Virus record (IMG/VR): IMGVR_UViG_3300034117_001582
Location: 227,868-291,867 of that record
Length of the DNA stretch: 64,000 bases
Direction: 5' to 3' (one strand)
From: a virus
In this document: positions 56,759 through 64,000 of the stretch, in pieces
Layout: every line of letters starts with the position of its first letter
Position numbering within the stretch: position 1 is the first letter of the stretch
Program-made: the position numbers and the translations under genes
The notes under the pieces: model-generated
Told to the model about the DNA's origin: nothing
Database searches by the model: none
Seen by the model: the letters and a program-made list of their open reading frames with translations, nothing else

Positions 56759-58317
56759 GTTACCGTATAATTTAAAGCACTTGATTTCAAATCCCAAGCA
56801 CCACCTGCGTTTATGTTAAATTTAAACTTTTTTGTTATTTTAATATTTGTACCAATACTTGGTAACATTACATAAGGAGATTTCATTACCACATCATTAT
56901 AGTAACTCACATAAGGAGCATAAACAAATAGGTTCATTAATTTAATATCAAATCGTTTACCTATTTTCATATCATAAGTTGCCCCACCAATAACGGCAGT
57001 ACCTAAAAAAGATTCTCTATATACTTGACCATAAGATACGGTTGCCATATAAAGAAGTTTAAGTGATTTAGGTTTTTTAAATGTAAACATTTGACCTACC
57101 GCTATTGTTCCATATAATGATTTATTACCAAAAAACCCTACGGTCAGTGTACCTGAACCTATTATGATTGATTTAGACCTAATGAATGCATAAAATCCTG
57201 TTATGTTAGGACCTCTAAGTGCTGAGGTGTAATCAACTAAAACCCCAGAACTTCGTTTACCATCCCATCTCATTGCAGTATAACCACCCGTTAACTTTAA
57301 CCCCGACTTAACGTCATTGTTTCTAAAGTTAAACCCAATAAAATCTCCACTACCCACTATTGTTGGTTTACCACCTTCTTTAGATGTTGGTGTTGAGTTT
57401 ATTGTTGTGGTTGCACCTCCTGTTATATTTGTTTGTCCTCCTCCTTCTTCCGTTGTTGTTTGGCTTTCTTCCGTCTGATTATTTCCTGAACCAGACCCTG
57501 TACTCCCATTCCCACCGTTATTCCCAGTAGTCCCGACGCCGCTATTGTTACTATTACCACCATTTTCCGTTGTTGTTTGATTGTTTATTTGACCACCTAT
57601 CTGACCGCCTATCTGACCACCTACAGACGATTCAGACGACTGAGTTCCTGTTTCATTTGATCCACCTTCAGTTGTAGTTCCTCCTGTTTGTGTTGAATTT
57701 TGAGTTCCAACATTTTGATTAGTGGTTCCATTTCCTCCGTTTGTAGTTCCTTCATTTGATCCAGAAGTGGTTGTACCTCCTTGAGTAGAGTTACCTGTTC
57801 CATTCGTTTGATTTTGAGTATTATTGGTTGTGGAATTATTAGTATTTGTTGTATTACTTCCACTTCCATTTTGGGAATTATTCCCTTTTTTGTTTTTATT
57901 GCCAGACCCCCCATTACTTAAAGAACTAACAGCCCCTCCCAATATGTTGGTGGACCCACCGGCTAAATCAGATATTGACGATAATGAGTTTAGAATCCCA
58001 ATAACATTTAATGCGGTTCCTTGGGTTACATTTATTGTGGTACCTAAACCCACGATTTCAGAGCAAGGACTATTCGTACCATATTGTGAAAATATGTTAT
58101 TAGTCCAATTGTCAAATGTTCCGTTTGTAAAATCGTTTTGACTAAACGACCCGATTTCTCCGTAGTATGCAACGGTGACGTTTCCGTTGATAGGCACTAC
58201 TATTGTTTTTAGATTACCCGTACAAGGGTCTGTGTAACTATAATTGTAAGTTTGTGCATTCAGGTTTAAGAACCAAAACACACAAAAAAACAATAGTATA
58301 ATAACATTTAGTTTCAA
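56728..58317 (-). CDS. Fusion: secreted domain, Gly/Asn/Thr linker and outer-membrane barrel-like C-terminus
   Basis: 529 residues with signal peptide. Residues ~20-135 form a folded domain; ~135-310 are a low-complexity Gly/Asn/Thr/Ser/Gln linker with GGQIGGQIGGQINN; ~315-529 are beta-strand-rich (SGLKLTGGYTAMRWDG) like an outer-membrane barrel, ending TCGARMLVGQ. Located next to CsgG-like. It may be the outer partner, or an amyloid-like surface component. Confidence 0.72.
   Translation of the reverse strand: MKLNVIILLFFCVFWFLNLNAQTYNYSYTDPCTGNLKTIVVPINGNVTVAYYGEIGSFSQNDFTNGTFDNWTNNIFSQYGTNSPCSEIVGLGTTINVTQGTALNVIGILNSLSSISDLAGGSTNILGGAVSSLSNGGSGNKNKKGNNSQNGSGSNTTNTNNSTTNNTQNQTNGTGNSTQGGTTTSGSNEGTTNGGNGTTNQNVGTQNSTQTGGTTTEGGSNETGTQSSESSVGGQIGGQIGGQINNQTTTENGGNSNNSGVGTTGNNGGNGSTGSGSGNNQTEESQTTTEEGGGQTNITGGATTTINSTPTSKEGGKPTIVGSGDFIGFNFRNNDVKSGLKLTGGYTAMRWDGKRSSGVLVDYTSALRGPNITGFYAFIRSKSIIIGSGTLTVGFFGNKSLYGTIAVGQMFTFKKPKSLKLLYMATVSYGQVYRESFLGTAVIGGATYDMKIGKRFDIKLMNLFVYAPYVSYYNDVVMKSPYVMLPSIGTNIKITKKFKFNINAGGAWDLKSSALNYTVTCGARMLVGQ
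57395..57905 (-). repeat. Low-complexity Gly/Asn/Thr-coding repeat
   Basis: Degenerate short repeats (about 9-12 bases, such as the 12-base units coding GGQI near 57585-57620) inside the 56728-58317 gene. They encode the linker and are likely to vary in length. Confidence 0.65.
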
Positions 58318-59054
58318 TTTTTAAATACGCCTTTAGTAATAAGTCTACTAACGACTCTTGACGATGCCGTTTCCAATGCCTTCTTGGTAGTAATACCTAT
58401 CGTTGATTGATTGAATTTAACCTCGTCTGATATATCACCTAATAATGATGATGTTTTCACCGTACTTGCTTCACCAAGACCTGATCCTACAATCACTTGA
58501 CTTGTTTCAGCATCTACAAATTTAATTTGTAACCCTAAACGAGTTGTTTGTGTTGTTGTCTGTTGACCATTAACTTTTACAACCTCATCCTCAGATACAC
58601 TGAAATCGTAGACTTCAATATAAACAAAGTACTTCGCCAATATCACATTTCCTTTTACATCGATTTTATTAACTGAGATTCCTTTATCAGAAGCCTTGTC
58701 CTGAGCAATCATTCGTTGTTTGATGTCTTCCTTTTCTTCAGTAAATACAAATCTACCCGTATACTCCAAATACTCAATTACAATGTTTGTAACCCCCAAA
58801 CCAACTCGTTTGTCTTTAAGTTCAGGATATAGCTCATACAACTCCTCATTAATACCAATCTTTAATAATTGGATGGGTACTTGTATTGTATCAGTATAAT
58901 TTGCAACATCATTAATAGATTGTTTCTTTTCAAATTCAGCCTGATATTGTTCAGTCTTTACAGAACCAATACCCCCACTGGTTTGTGGGGGTTGGGCTTG
59001 TACTGTTTTACATCCAATCAGAAATAGTGATAATATGTAAAGTATTTTTCTCAT
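58314..59054 (-). CDS. csgG: CsgG-like curli-type secretion lipoprotein
   Basis: 246 residues. The lipobox LFLIGC gives Cys 15. The rest matches CsgG: VTNIVIEYLEYTGRFVFTEE, a strand RLGLQIKFVDAETSQVIVGSGLGEAS and a C-terminal ALETASSRVVSRLI helix. CsgG forms a nonameric outer-membrane pore that exports unfolded polypeptide. A phage copy with barrel-like neighbours suggests export through the host outer membrane or a holin-like leak. Its start overlaps no gene; the next gene's ATG overlaps its stop. Confidence 0.83.
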   Translation of the reverse strand: MRKILYILSLFLIGCKTVQAQPPQTSGGIGSVKTEQYQAEFEKKQSINDVANYTDTIQVPIQLLKIGINEELYELYPELKDKRVGLGVTNIVIEYLEYTGRFVFTEEKEDIKQRMIAQDKASDKGISVNKIDVKGNVILAKYFVYIEVYDFSVSEDEVVKVNGQQTTTQTTRLGLQIKFVDAETSQVIVGSGLGEASTVKTSSLLGDISDEVKFNQSTIGITTKKALETASSRVVSRLITKGVFKN

Positions 59055-59099
59055 AATGTGTAAAGTATTTTTCTAATAATATGTAAAGTGGATTTTTTA

Positions 59100-59381
59100 T
59101 TATCCCTCTACTTCTTCGTCTTTATCTTTGTTTTTACCAGCAAAGTATTTATCAACAGACGCAATACCAAATGAACCTAAAGTTATCCATAAAAACCCAT
59201 CATAGATAAATTGATTTATTGGCATTTCTTGTCCGTGTAATCCCGTCCATATATCAACACCAAGACAAATAACCATCATGATAAATGACCCAAAACCTAC
59301 TATCGATTTTTCATTAATGTCGTTATGATCCATAAACATTCTTACTAAGAATGATTTCTTTTTTGTTTTCTTTTCTACCAT
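59100..59381 (-). CDS. Small membrane protein, holin-like
   Basis: 93 residues with two hydrophobic helices (about 28-47 and 62-78), Lys-rich N-terminus and charged C-terminus (KNKDKDEEVEG). Holin-like topology, next to the CsgG-like gene. A lysis role is inferred only from topology and neighbours. Confidence 0.65.
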   Translation of the reverse strand: MVEKKTKKKSFLVRMFMDHNDINEKSIVGFGSFIMMVICLGVDIWTGLHGQEMPINQFIYDGFLWITLGSFGIASVDKYFAGKNKDKDEEVEG

Positions 59382-59418
59382 TTTAATTTTAATTTTAATT
59401 GTTTATTTTAATTGTTTA

Positions 59419-59751
59419 TTACCAAGATTCTTCCTCTTTTTTAGGTTGAGGTTGAACCGGTTGGGGATTAGATGCGGGTTTCTCAATAACTCTTTCATGA
59501 ATTACTGTATTACCCCCATTGTTTTCAGTTTTTTGTTTATTTTCTTGGTTTTGTTCCACATTAATAGTGATTGGTGCTTGACCTCCACTTTGTTCTGTTT
59601 TAGTTTCTTCTTTTGGTTCTTCATGACTACCAAATAATGTAACACCTAACCATGTACCCCCACCAGCAATTACTGTTGTTAATGTACCAATAATTGTTTT
59701 TTTCAAACCTGACCATGTTCCGTCATTGGTCTCTTGTGCTTCTTCTGACAT
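59419..59751 (-). CDS. Single-helix membrane protein with Pro/Gln-rich tail
   Basis: 110 residues. A hydrophobic helix at about 15-38 (TIIGTLTTVIAGGGTWLGV), then a long Gln/Asn/Pro-rich tail with KPASNPQPVQPQPKK. This is an N-terminal anchor with a flexible periplasmic spacer, a possible partner of the adjacent holin-like protein. Confidence 0.65.
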   Translation of the reverse strand: MSEEAQETNDGTWSGLKKTIIGTLTTVIAGGGTWLGVTLFGSHEEPKEETKTEQSGGQAPITINVEQNQENKQKTENNGGNTVIHERVIEKPASNPQPVQPQPKKEEESW

Positions 59752-59772
59752 TTTTTGTTTTTATTTATTTGT

Positions 59773-61683
59773 TTATTGTTTTACTATTCTTTCAAATGAT
59801 GGAACACCATTTTCTACAGTAAGTTTAACTATATATACACCAGGAGCTAATTGTCCTAAATCTTTAGTGTAGTTATAAACTCCGTTAGGAATTTGTGTAT
59901 CCAAAATTGTAACTAACTTTCTACCCACAATATCATAAATTGATAACGTAGCGTTTGTAGTTTCTTCAACTTTAAAAGTGATGTTAACCTCATCTTGATA
60001 TGGGTTAGGATAAACTTCCATGTTGTTACCATTTAGAATTTTTCCACCTTCCATCTTTAATACTTGAAGGATTCCATTTGTAGGAGTTAAAGTTAAATCT
60101 TTAGATAATGTATTTCCTGCAAATTTTCTTGTAGTATATAATGGACTTGCTTCCCATAAGTTTTGTGGTTGTAACGCCAAGAATTGTAATGTAACTACTT
60201 GGTCACCATCTTTTAATGTGTTCGTATTATTTGTTGGGTCAAATCCACCCCAATCAATTTCATTATCATTTGGGTTAACATATGTAATCCATTTCATAGC
60301 ACCTGCCGAAGAAATTATCCCTTTAAATTCTAATAATGTGTCATCATATATAAAACCAAATTGTAATGAACTTAACTCTACCCCGTTAGTATTAACTTTA
60401 ACGGGAAGTTCAACCAAGTTTCCAGCTTGTACTGAAATGTGTGGTACGTTTACCTCAATAGATTGTGTAGGGAAATCGTATTCAACTTTAGTGTCGATAA
60501 CATTATAGATTTGATTCTCTAAACCAGGTGCCGGTCCAACAACCACTTCAATAGGTGTAACACGAGCCATATGATAACCTGTACCATTTGCGTCACCCGG
60601 TACCATTACATAATAAACAACTGAATCAGGTTGACCCGGTAATATATTAAATGTAAAGTTGGTGACTCCACCAATTGTTGATGTGTAGTTAGTTGCCGAT
60701 CCGTTAATTGTTGTGTATTCTGATGATGTAAAGAATTTAACATCTTTAGTGTTGTTAGGCCACTGAGTAAATCTACCTGACACTCTACCAAACACACCCC
60801 ATACGTCAGATATTGTTGTACCATATGATCCATTAACATCTGCAGTATAGTAGTTAAATCCTGTCATAGTACCGTTGCCCAATACCCACTGATTGATTAA
60901 TTGAGCATCTGTTGATGAGATAACATTACCCACACCCATACTATCACCTTGAACCGCTAAACGAACATCCCAAAAAGTAGTATCCAATGGAACTGAAATT
61001 GCAAAATCTCCGTCGTTATCTGTTATATATGTAGAGTGTTGTGTCCAAGTATTACTACCTAATGGTTTCTTTTCTAAAGCTAAAGTTAAAGTTTTTGCTC
61101 CCGTACCGGTTACGTTTGTAAATGTTCCGTGATACGCAAAGTTTACAGGTGTAAACACACCACCATAGTTATGAACACTTAAAGTAGTATCCATACCATC
61201 TTGTTTTGCGGCATATGGTGTGAAAGTTTGAGCTCCTGTCCATGTTAAGTTACTTATGGATGCTAAGTTGTTGAAAGTAGCCGCAGGTGCATGAGTAAAT
61301 GTAATTAAGAATTTTTCACCATTTGGTACTGTGTACGCCGCACTTGGTCCTGTGTAACTTAAAGTAACGGTAATATAACCATTCACAGTATTTGTTATAT
61401 ACTGAAGGTCTAAGTTGGTTGATGATCCGATTAATGTTACGGCAGCATTTGTAAATGCAATATTATCGTAAAACACTCGGAATTGAACCCCCGCAAATTT
61501 TGTAAGGGTTGTATTTTGTAATGTGATTTTTGCTTGGGTCGTTCCCTGAGCAGTAGTTCCTACTTGATATTGTGATGCGATGATACCCCACAAACCATTA
61601 GATGGTGCTGCGGGTACCTGTGCAAAAACGAATAAAGGAGATAAAAGAACTAAGGTTAATAGTAATTTAAATAGAATAGACAT
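59773..61683 (-). CDS. Secreted protein with cohesin-like domains, dockerin-like loop and T9SS C-terminal domain
   Basis: 636 residues. Signal peptide; a first cohesin-like beta-sandwich (about 30-175), a beta-domain, a dockerin-like segment (SSTDAQLINQWVLGNGTMTG, near 262-285), a second cohesin-like domain (about 410-540: LPVKVNTNGVELSSLQFGFI), and a canonical T9SS type A sorting domain at ~555-636 (VYPNPYQDEVNITFKVEE, YDIVGRKLV, PGVYIVKL, ERIVKQ). Exported through the host T9SS and anchored on the cell surface. Strong evidence for a Bacteroidetes host. Confidence 0.88.
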   Translation of the reverse strand: MSILFKLLLTLVLLSPLFVFAQVPAAPSNGLWGIIASQYQVGTTAQGTTQAKITLQNTTLTKFAGVQFRVFYDNIAFTNAAVTLIGSSTNLDLQYITNTVNGYITVTLSYTGPSAAYTVPNGEKFLITFTHAPAATFNNLASISNLTWTGAQTFTPYAAKQDGMDTTLSVHNYGGVFTPVNFAYHGTFTNVTGTGAKTLTLALEKKPLGSNTWTQHSTYITDNDGDFAISVPLDTTFWDVRLAVQGDSMGVGNVISSTDAQLINQWVLGNGTMTGFNYYTADVNGSYGTTISDVWGVFGRVSGRFTQWPNNTKDVKFFTSSEYTTINGSATNYTSTIGGVTNFTFNILPGQPDSVVYYVMVPGDANGTGYHMARVTPIEVVVGPAPGLENQIYNVIDTKVEYDFPTQSIEVNVPHISVQAGNLVELPVKVNTNGVELSSLQFGFIYDDTLLEFKGIISSAGAMKWITYVNPNDNEIDWGGFDPTNNTNTLKDGDQVVTLQFLALQPQNLWEASPLYTTRKFAGNTLSKDLTLTPTNGILQVLKMEGGKILNGNNMEVYPNPYQDEVNITFKVEETTNATLSIYDIVGRKLVTILDTQIPNGVYNYTKDLGQLAPGVYIVKLTVENGVPSFERIVKQ

Positions 61684-61758
61684 TTTTTTATTTTTTAGGT
61701 TTAATTGATATAAATAAATATATCTTAAAACCCAAACTGAATAAAAAAATTCAATTTT

Positions 61759-62067
61759 TTATTTACTTTTGCTATCTACCCATTCCCAACCCAAAAATAG
61801 TTTCATACAGTTTCTATGTAACCAATTTGGTTTAGTCTCTAAATGTATACAAAATCGTTTTCCATTACCCATACAATAGCTTCCAACTGATTTTGGAATT
61901 TTTAATCCTTGCGATGCGGCAACAAATGGTTTTTCAGAATTTGCAACCACGTCGGTTAATACATTTTCTACATTTTTTGTTTTAGTTTTGTAATACTTTT
62001 TTTTTGGTTTTTTTTCAATTTCAGGTTTCCCTTTAGTAATTGTTTCTTTTAATATTTCTTTTTCCAT
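61759..62067 (-). CDS. Small basic hypothetical protein
   Basis: 102 residues. A Lys-rich N-terminal half (KKPKKKYYKTKTKN) and a C-terminal compact part with MGNGKRFCIHLE and HRNCMKLFLG (two Cys, two His: possible zinc site). Likely nucleic-acid binding. Confidence 0.62.
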   Translation of the reverse strand: MEKEILKETITKGKPEIEKKPKKKYYKTKTKNVENVLTDVVANSEKPFVAASQGLKIPKSVGSYCMGNGKRFCIHLETKPNWLHRNCMKLFLGWEWVDSKSK

Positions 62068-62089
62068 AATCTTATTATAATCATTATTA

Positions 62090-62329
62090 TTAATAATGTA
62101 AATGTTCTAATTGATCCTCATTAAAGATATGGAGTAGTCCATACTCATCCATCTCACCCACTACTCGGACATTACCATCTACGGTTTTGAATACCGATAC
62201 GATTGTACATGGGAACTTATATCCTTTAACTTTTACTGCTTTGTCTCCTACTTGGAATTTTGTTTTGTTTACTTGGGGGAAATCCCCGTCTGATAACACA
62301 GGGTCATTCCAATTGTTTTGTTCATTCAT
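62090..62329 (-). CDS. Small hypothetical protein with SH3-like strand pattern
   Basis: 79 residues. FQVGDKAVKVKGYKFPCTIV and VRVVGEMDEYGLLHIF suggest a small SH3/KOW-like barrel. No leader. Overlaps nothing, 2 bases from the next gene. Confidence 0.65.
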   Translation of the reverse strand: MNEQNNWNDPVLSDGDFPQVNKTKFQVGDKAVKVKGYKFPCTIVSVFKTVDGNVRVVGEMDEYGLLHIFNEDQLEHLHY

Positions 62330-62331
62330 AA

Positions 62332-62565
62332 TTATATTTTTTCGTAAGTCATTTCAAAAATGTCAGGTTTACAAGGATAAAACTCGCCCATAACTCCTTT
62401 GATTATGTAGTCACCAATACTAGCAGTCATAGATCCCTCTAAAGTTTGAATTCTTAACTCTTGATTAGTGATATAAGACATGTTACAAAAATCAAAAATC
62501 TCTAATTTGTTATCTCCTGTCCATTGGATTGCGTCAATCTCTACCGGTTTCTTTCTATATTTCAT
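62332..62565 (-). CDS. Conserved phage protein (PGDYI-type)
   Basis: 77 residues. Begins MKYRKKPVEIDAIQWTGDN and has IGDYIIKGVMGEFYPCKPDIFE near the end: a pattern I know from many phage genomes (small protein often beside nucleotide-metabolism genes). Function unknown. Confidence 0.78.
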   Translation of the reverse strand: MKYRKKPVEIDAIQWTGDNKLEIFDFCNMSYITNQELRIQTLEGSMTASIGDYIIKGVMGEFYPCKPDIFEMTYEKI

Positions 62566-62572
62566 AATTTTA

Positions 62573-63724
62573 TTAATTTGATAATGGTGCCTTTATTGGT
62601 GGATGTGATTGATAATCTTTTAATGTAAAATCACCAACAACATACGATTCAATACTTGGTCTTGTTCCTGTGTAAGTTGGGAACTGATTTAGTGTTGGTA
62701 ATTCAAATGGTTCTCTTGTATGTGTTGGTGTAGTTTTTTTATATAATTCTTCTGTTATTAAAACATTATCCATTTCAAGACCAGTATTTTTTATTACCCA
62801 TTGAATTTTTTCTTCCCATGTCATTTGTCTACCAATCTGTTCTTTTGCTTGTTCAATGTGATTTAAATATAAATGTGTATCACCCAAATTACCAATCAAT
62901 TCATCAGGAACCATATTAACTTCTTTTGATAAGATTTCAAGTAGTAGTCCATAAGAAGCAATATTGAATGGGATTCCCAAAAATAAATCCGCAGATCTTT
63001 GGTTCCACATTAAAGAGATTGATCTGGTTGGAATGTTTGCTTCATCTAAATCTTTATTGGTAATCTTTTCTAAAAATCTTTCAACTTTCTTACCTTGCAT
63101 AAACAAATTTACTCTTTCACTTATACTCAACTCTCTTGTATAAACTTGAAATCCATAATGACAAGGTGGAAGAACCATTTGATCCAATTCACCCACATTC
63201 CAAGCATTAACCATTAATCGTCTTGAGTCTGGGTTTGTTTTGAGGTCGTTGATTAGGTTTTGGATTTGGTCTATTTGATAAGTATCAATAGTTTTTTCAC
63301 CTTTGTATTGTTGAAATTTAGTCCAATTACGCCATTGCTTACCGTAGATTTGCCCCATATCAAACATTGAATCGTGAAAAGAATGATTACCATCTTTTAC
63401 TTTCTGTTTAACCTCTTCTATTGTATATGGTTCTGAACAAGTAGTTTTGTAATTTTTTTCCCAATCACCGTCCCATATTTTACAATTATTTTCCCATAAA
63501 AACCTAATATCTGAATCACCACGAAGGAACCACAATAATTCTGTTGTAATTGTTTTGAATGACATTTTCTTTGTTGTAAGTAATGGGAATCCCTCACTCA
63601 TTTTATGACGGATCTGTCTACCAAACACTGAAAGAGTCCCAGTACCAGTACGATCCGATTTTGTAACTCCATTTTCAAGAATGTCCTGTAATAAATCTGT
63701 GTATTGTTTATCTAAGTTATTCAT
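62573..63724 (-). CDS. thyA: Thymidylate synthase (ThyA), enlarged
   Basis: 383 residues, longer than the usual 264-315. Signatures: LTTKKMSFKTITTELLWFL, catalytic Cys in LPPCHYGFQVY, QRSADLFLGIPFNIASYG, GDTHLYLNH. Insertions include GDWEKNYKTTCSEPYTIEEV and ISERVNLFMQGKKVERFLE; the C-terminal part also has an extra segment. It converts dUMP to dTMP using methylene-THF, supplying thymidine for phage DNA. Confidence 0.93.
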   Translation of the reverse strand: MNNLDKQYTDLLQDILENGVTKSDRTGTGTLSVFGRQIRHKMSEGFPLLTTKKMSFKTITTELLWFLRGDSDIRFLWENNCKIWDGDWEKNYKTTCSEPYTIEEVKQKVKDGNHSFHDSMFDMGQIYGKQWRNWTKFQQYKGEKTIDTYQIDQIQNLINDLKTNPDSRRLMVNAWNVGELDQMVLPPCHYGFQVYTRELSISERVNLFMQGKKVERFLEKITNKDLDEANIPTRSISLMWNQRSADLFLGIPFNIASYGLLLEILSKEVNMVPDELIGNLGDTHLYLNHIEQAKEQIGRQMTWEEKIQWVIKNTGLEMDNVLITEELYKKTTPTHTREPFELPTLNQFPTYTGTRPSIESYVVGDFTLKDYQSHPPIKAPLSN

Positions 63725-64000
63725 TATTTCTCACCTATAAACTTAAGTGCCGATGTGCTTCCGGCCATGTTGAAGGTAAAAACTTCAGATGAGCAAGTTA
63801 TGTCATTTACCCTAATTTTTAATATACTACATAGTTTAAAGTCGTTAAGTATAGTACTTTCCATTAAGTTATTAACTATCCATATAATTGTTCTATCTTC
63901 AGAAACTTCCATAGGTTCAGAGTATTTCACATAAGAACCATTAACTAAAAAAGACAAGTCTACCGTTGGGTATTCATCACAAGTATATCCACCCTGAAGA
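63724..64000 (-). CDS. Hypothetical protein, partial (N-terminus outside window)
   Basis: The frame stays open to the right edge; the last ~15 codons before the TTG at 63957 read ...GGYTCDEYPTVDLS, so the ORF extends upstream. The visible part (SFLVNGSYVKYSEPMEVSED, then SSEVFTFNMAGSTSALKFIG) is beta-rich and not recognised. Its stop overlaps the ATG of thyA, suggesting co-transcription. Confidence 0.6.
   Translation of the reverse strand, partial: LQGGYTCDEYPTVDLSFLVNGSYVKYSEPMEVSEDRTIIWIVNNLMESTILNDFKLCSILKIRVNDITCSSEVFTFNMAGSTSALKFIGEK

Noticed and set aside
57621-57914. 97-codon minus-strand ORF in another frame
   Set aside because: Shadow of the low-complexity linker of the 56728-58317 gene.

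Overview
The window looks like part of the genome of a large tailed phage of Bacteroidetes (probably a flavobacterium). It is AT-rich and very densely packed, and nearly every gene lies on the minus strand with overlapping stops and starts. Three secreted genes carry type IX secretion (T9SS) style modules. Non-leader genes are preceded by the Bacteroidetes promoter TTTG-N19-21-TAnnTTTG. Phage-type genes include thymidylate synthase, RNA ligase, lysozyme-LysM, a DUF932-like protein and a GIY-YIG endonuclease. No tRNA, rRNA or CRISPR was recognised, and no structural or replication genes are visible, so the phage assignment is an inference from gene style and content.

The dominant feature is a system of exchangeable N-terminal leaders. 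About forty otherwise unrelated proteins begin with one of a few short amphipathic leaders: A (RLTESDL-x-RIVKR), B (IITESQY), C (MNLQENIRRI), D (MRELIKHILKEE-like) and a looser set E. Almost every leader ends at a fixed position in [L/I/V/M]-x-E. This is the architecture of T4 internal proteins, whose capsid-targeting sequence is removed by the prohead protease at L/I-x-E. My inference is that these genes encode an unusually large set of capsid-packaged, co-injected proteins. The cargo includes four HExxH metallopeptidase-like proteins, a GH24 lysozyme with LysM, a pterin dehydratase, a flavodoxin-fold protein, a ParB-like protein, a PD-(D/E)XK-like nuclease, membrane proteins and many unknowns. 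One gene (16846-18441) has a second leader in its middle, as if two cargos had fused.

Layout: 1-6.3 kb, class A/B/E leader genes separated by C-rich hairpin terminators. 6.3-8.2 kb, a gene-poor region with a promoter-driven structured RNA candidate, one small membrane ORF, one minus-strand gene and a roughly 950-base stretch of short hairpins. 8.2-22 kb, class C then class D leader genes, interrupted by a possible envelope-glycan trio (metallophosphoesterase, membrane protein, glycosyltransferase). 22-27 kb, mixed genes with host-type promoters, thioredoxin and a GIY-YIG endonuclease. 27-31 kb, a class B leader operon ending in lysozyme. 31-36 kb, nuclease-like genes. 36-41 kb, small regulatory or unknown genes, a second structured-RNA locus (38836-39070) and a protein with ten CxxC zinc-finger repeats. 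41-48 kb, small proteins plus RNA-repair candidates (RNA ligase, cyclic-phosphate-type receiver domain, P-loop kinase, phosphoesterases, and a HAD protein at 38 kb). 48-62 kb, a secreted and outer-membrane module: T9SS-type proteins, CsgG-like pore lipoprotein, beta-barrel proteins, C-type lectin, secreted nuclease, and small membrane proteins that could act in lysis. 62-64 kb, small genes and thymidylate synthase.

Two promoter types appear. Leader genes and most secreted-module genes have [A/G]TATTTAT shortly upstream of the ATG, oriented with the gene. Several non-leader genes have the host-type -33/-7 promoter. I read these as late and early classes.
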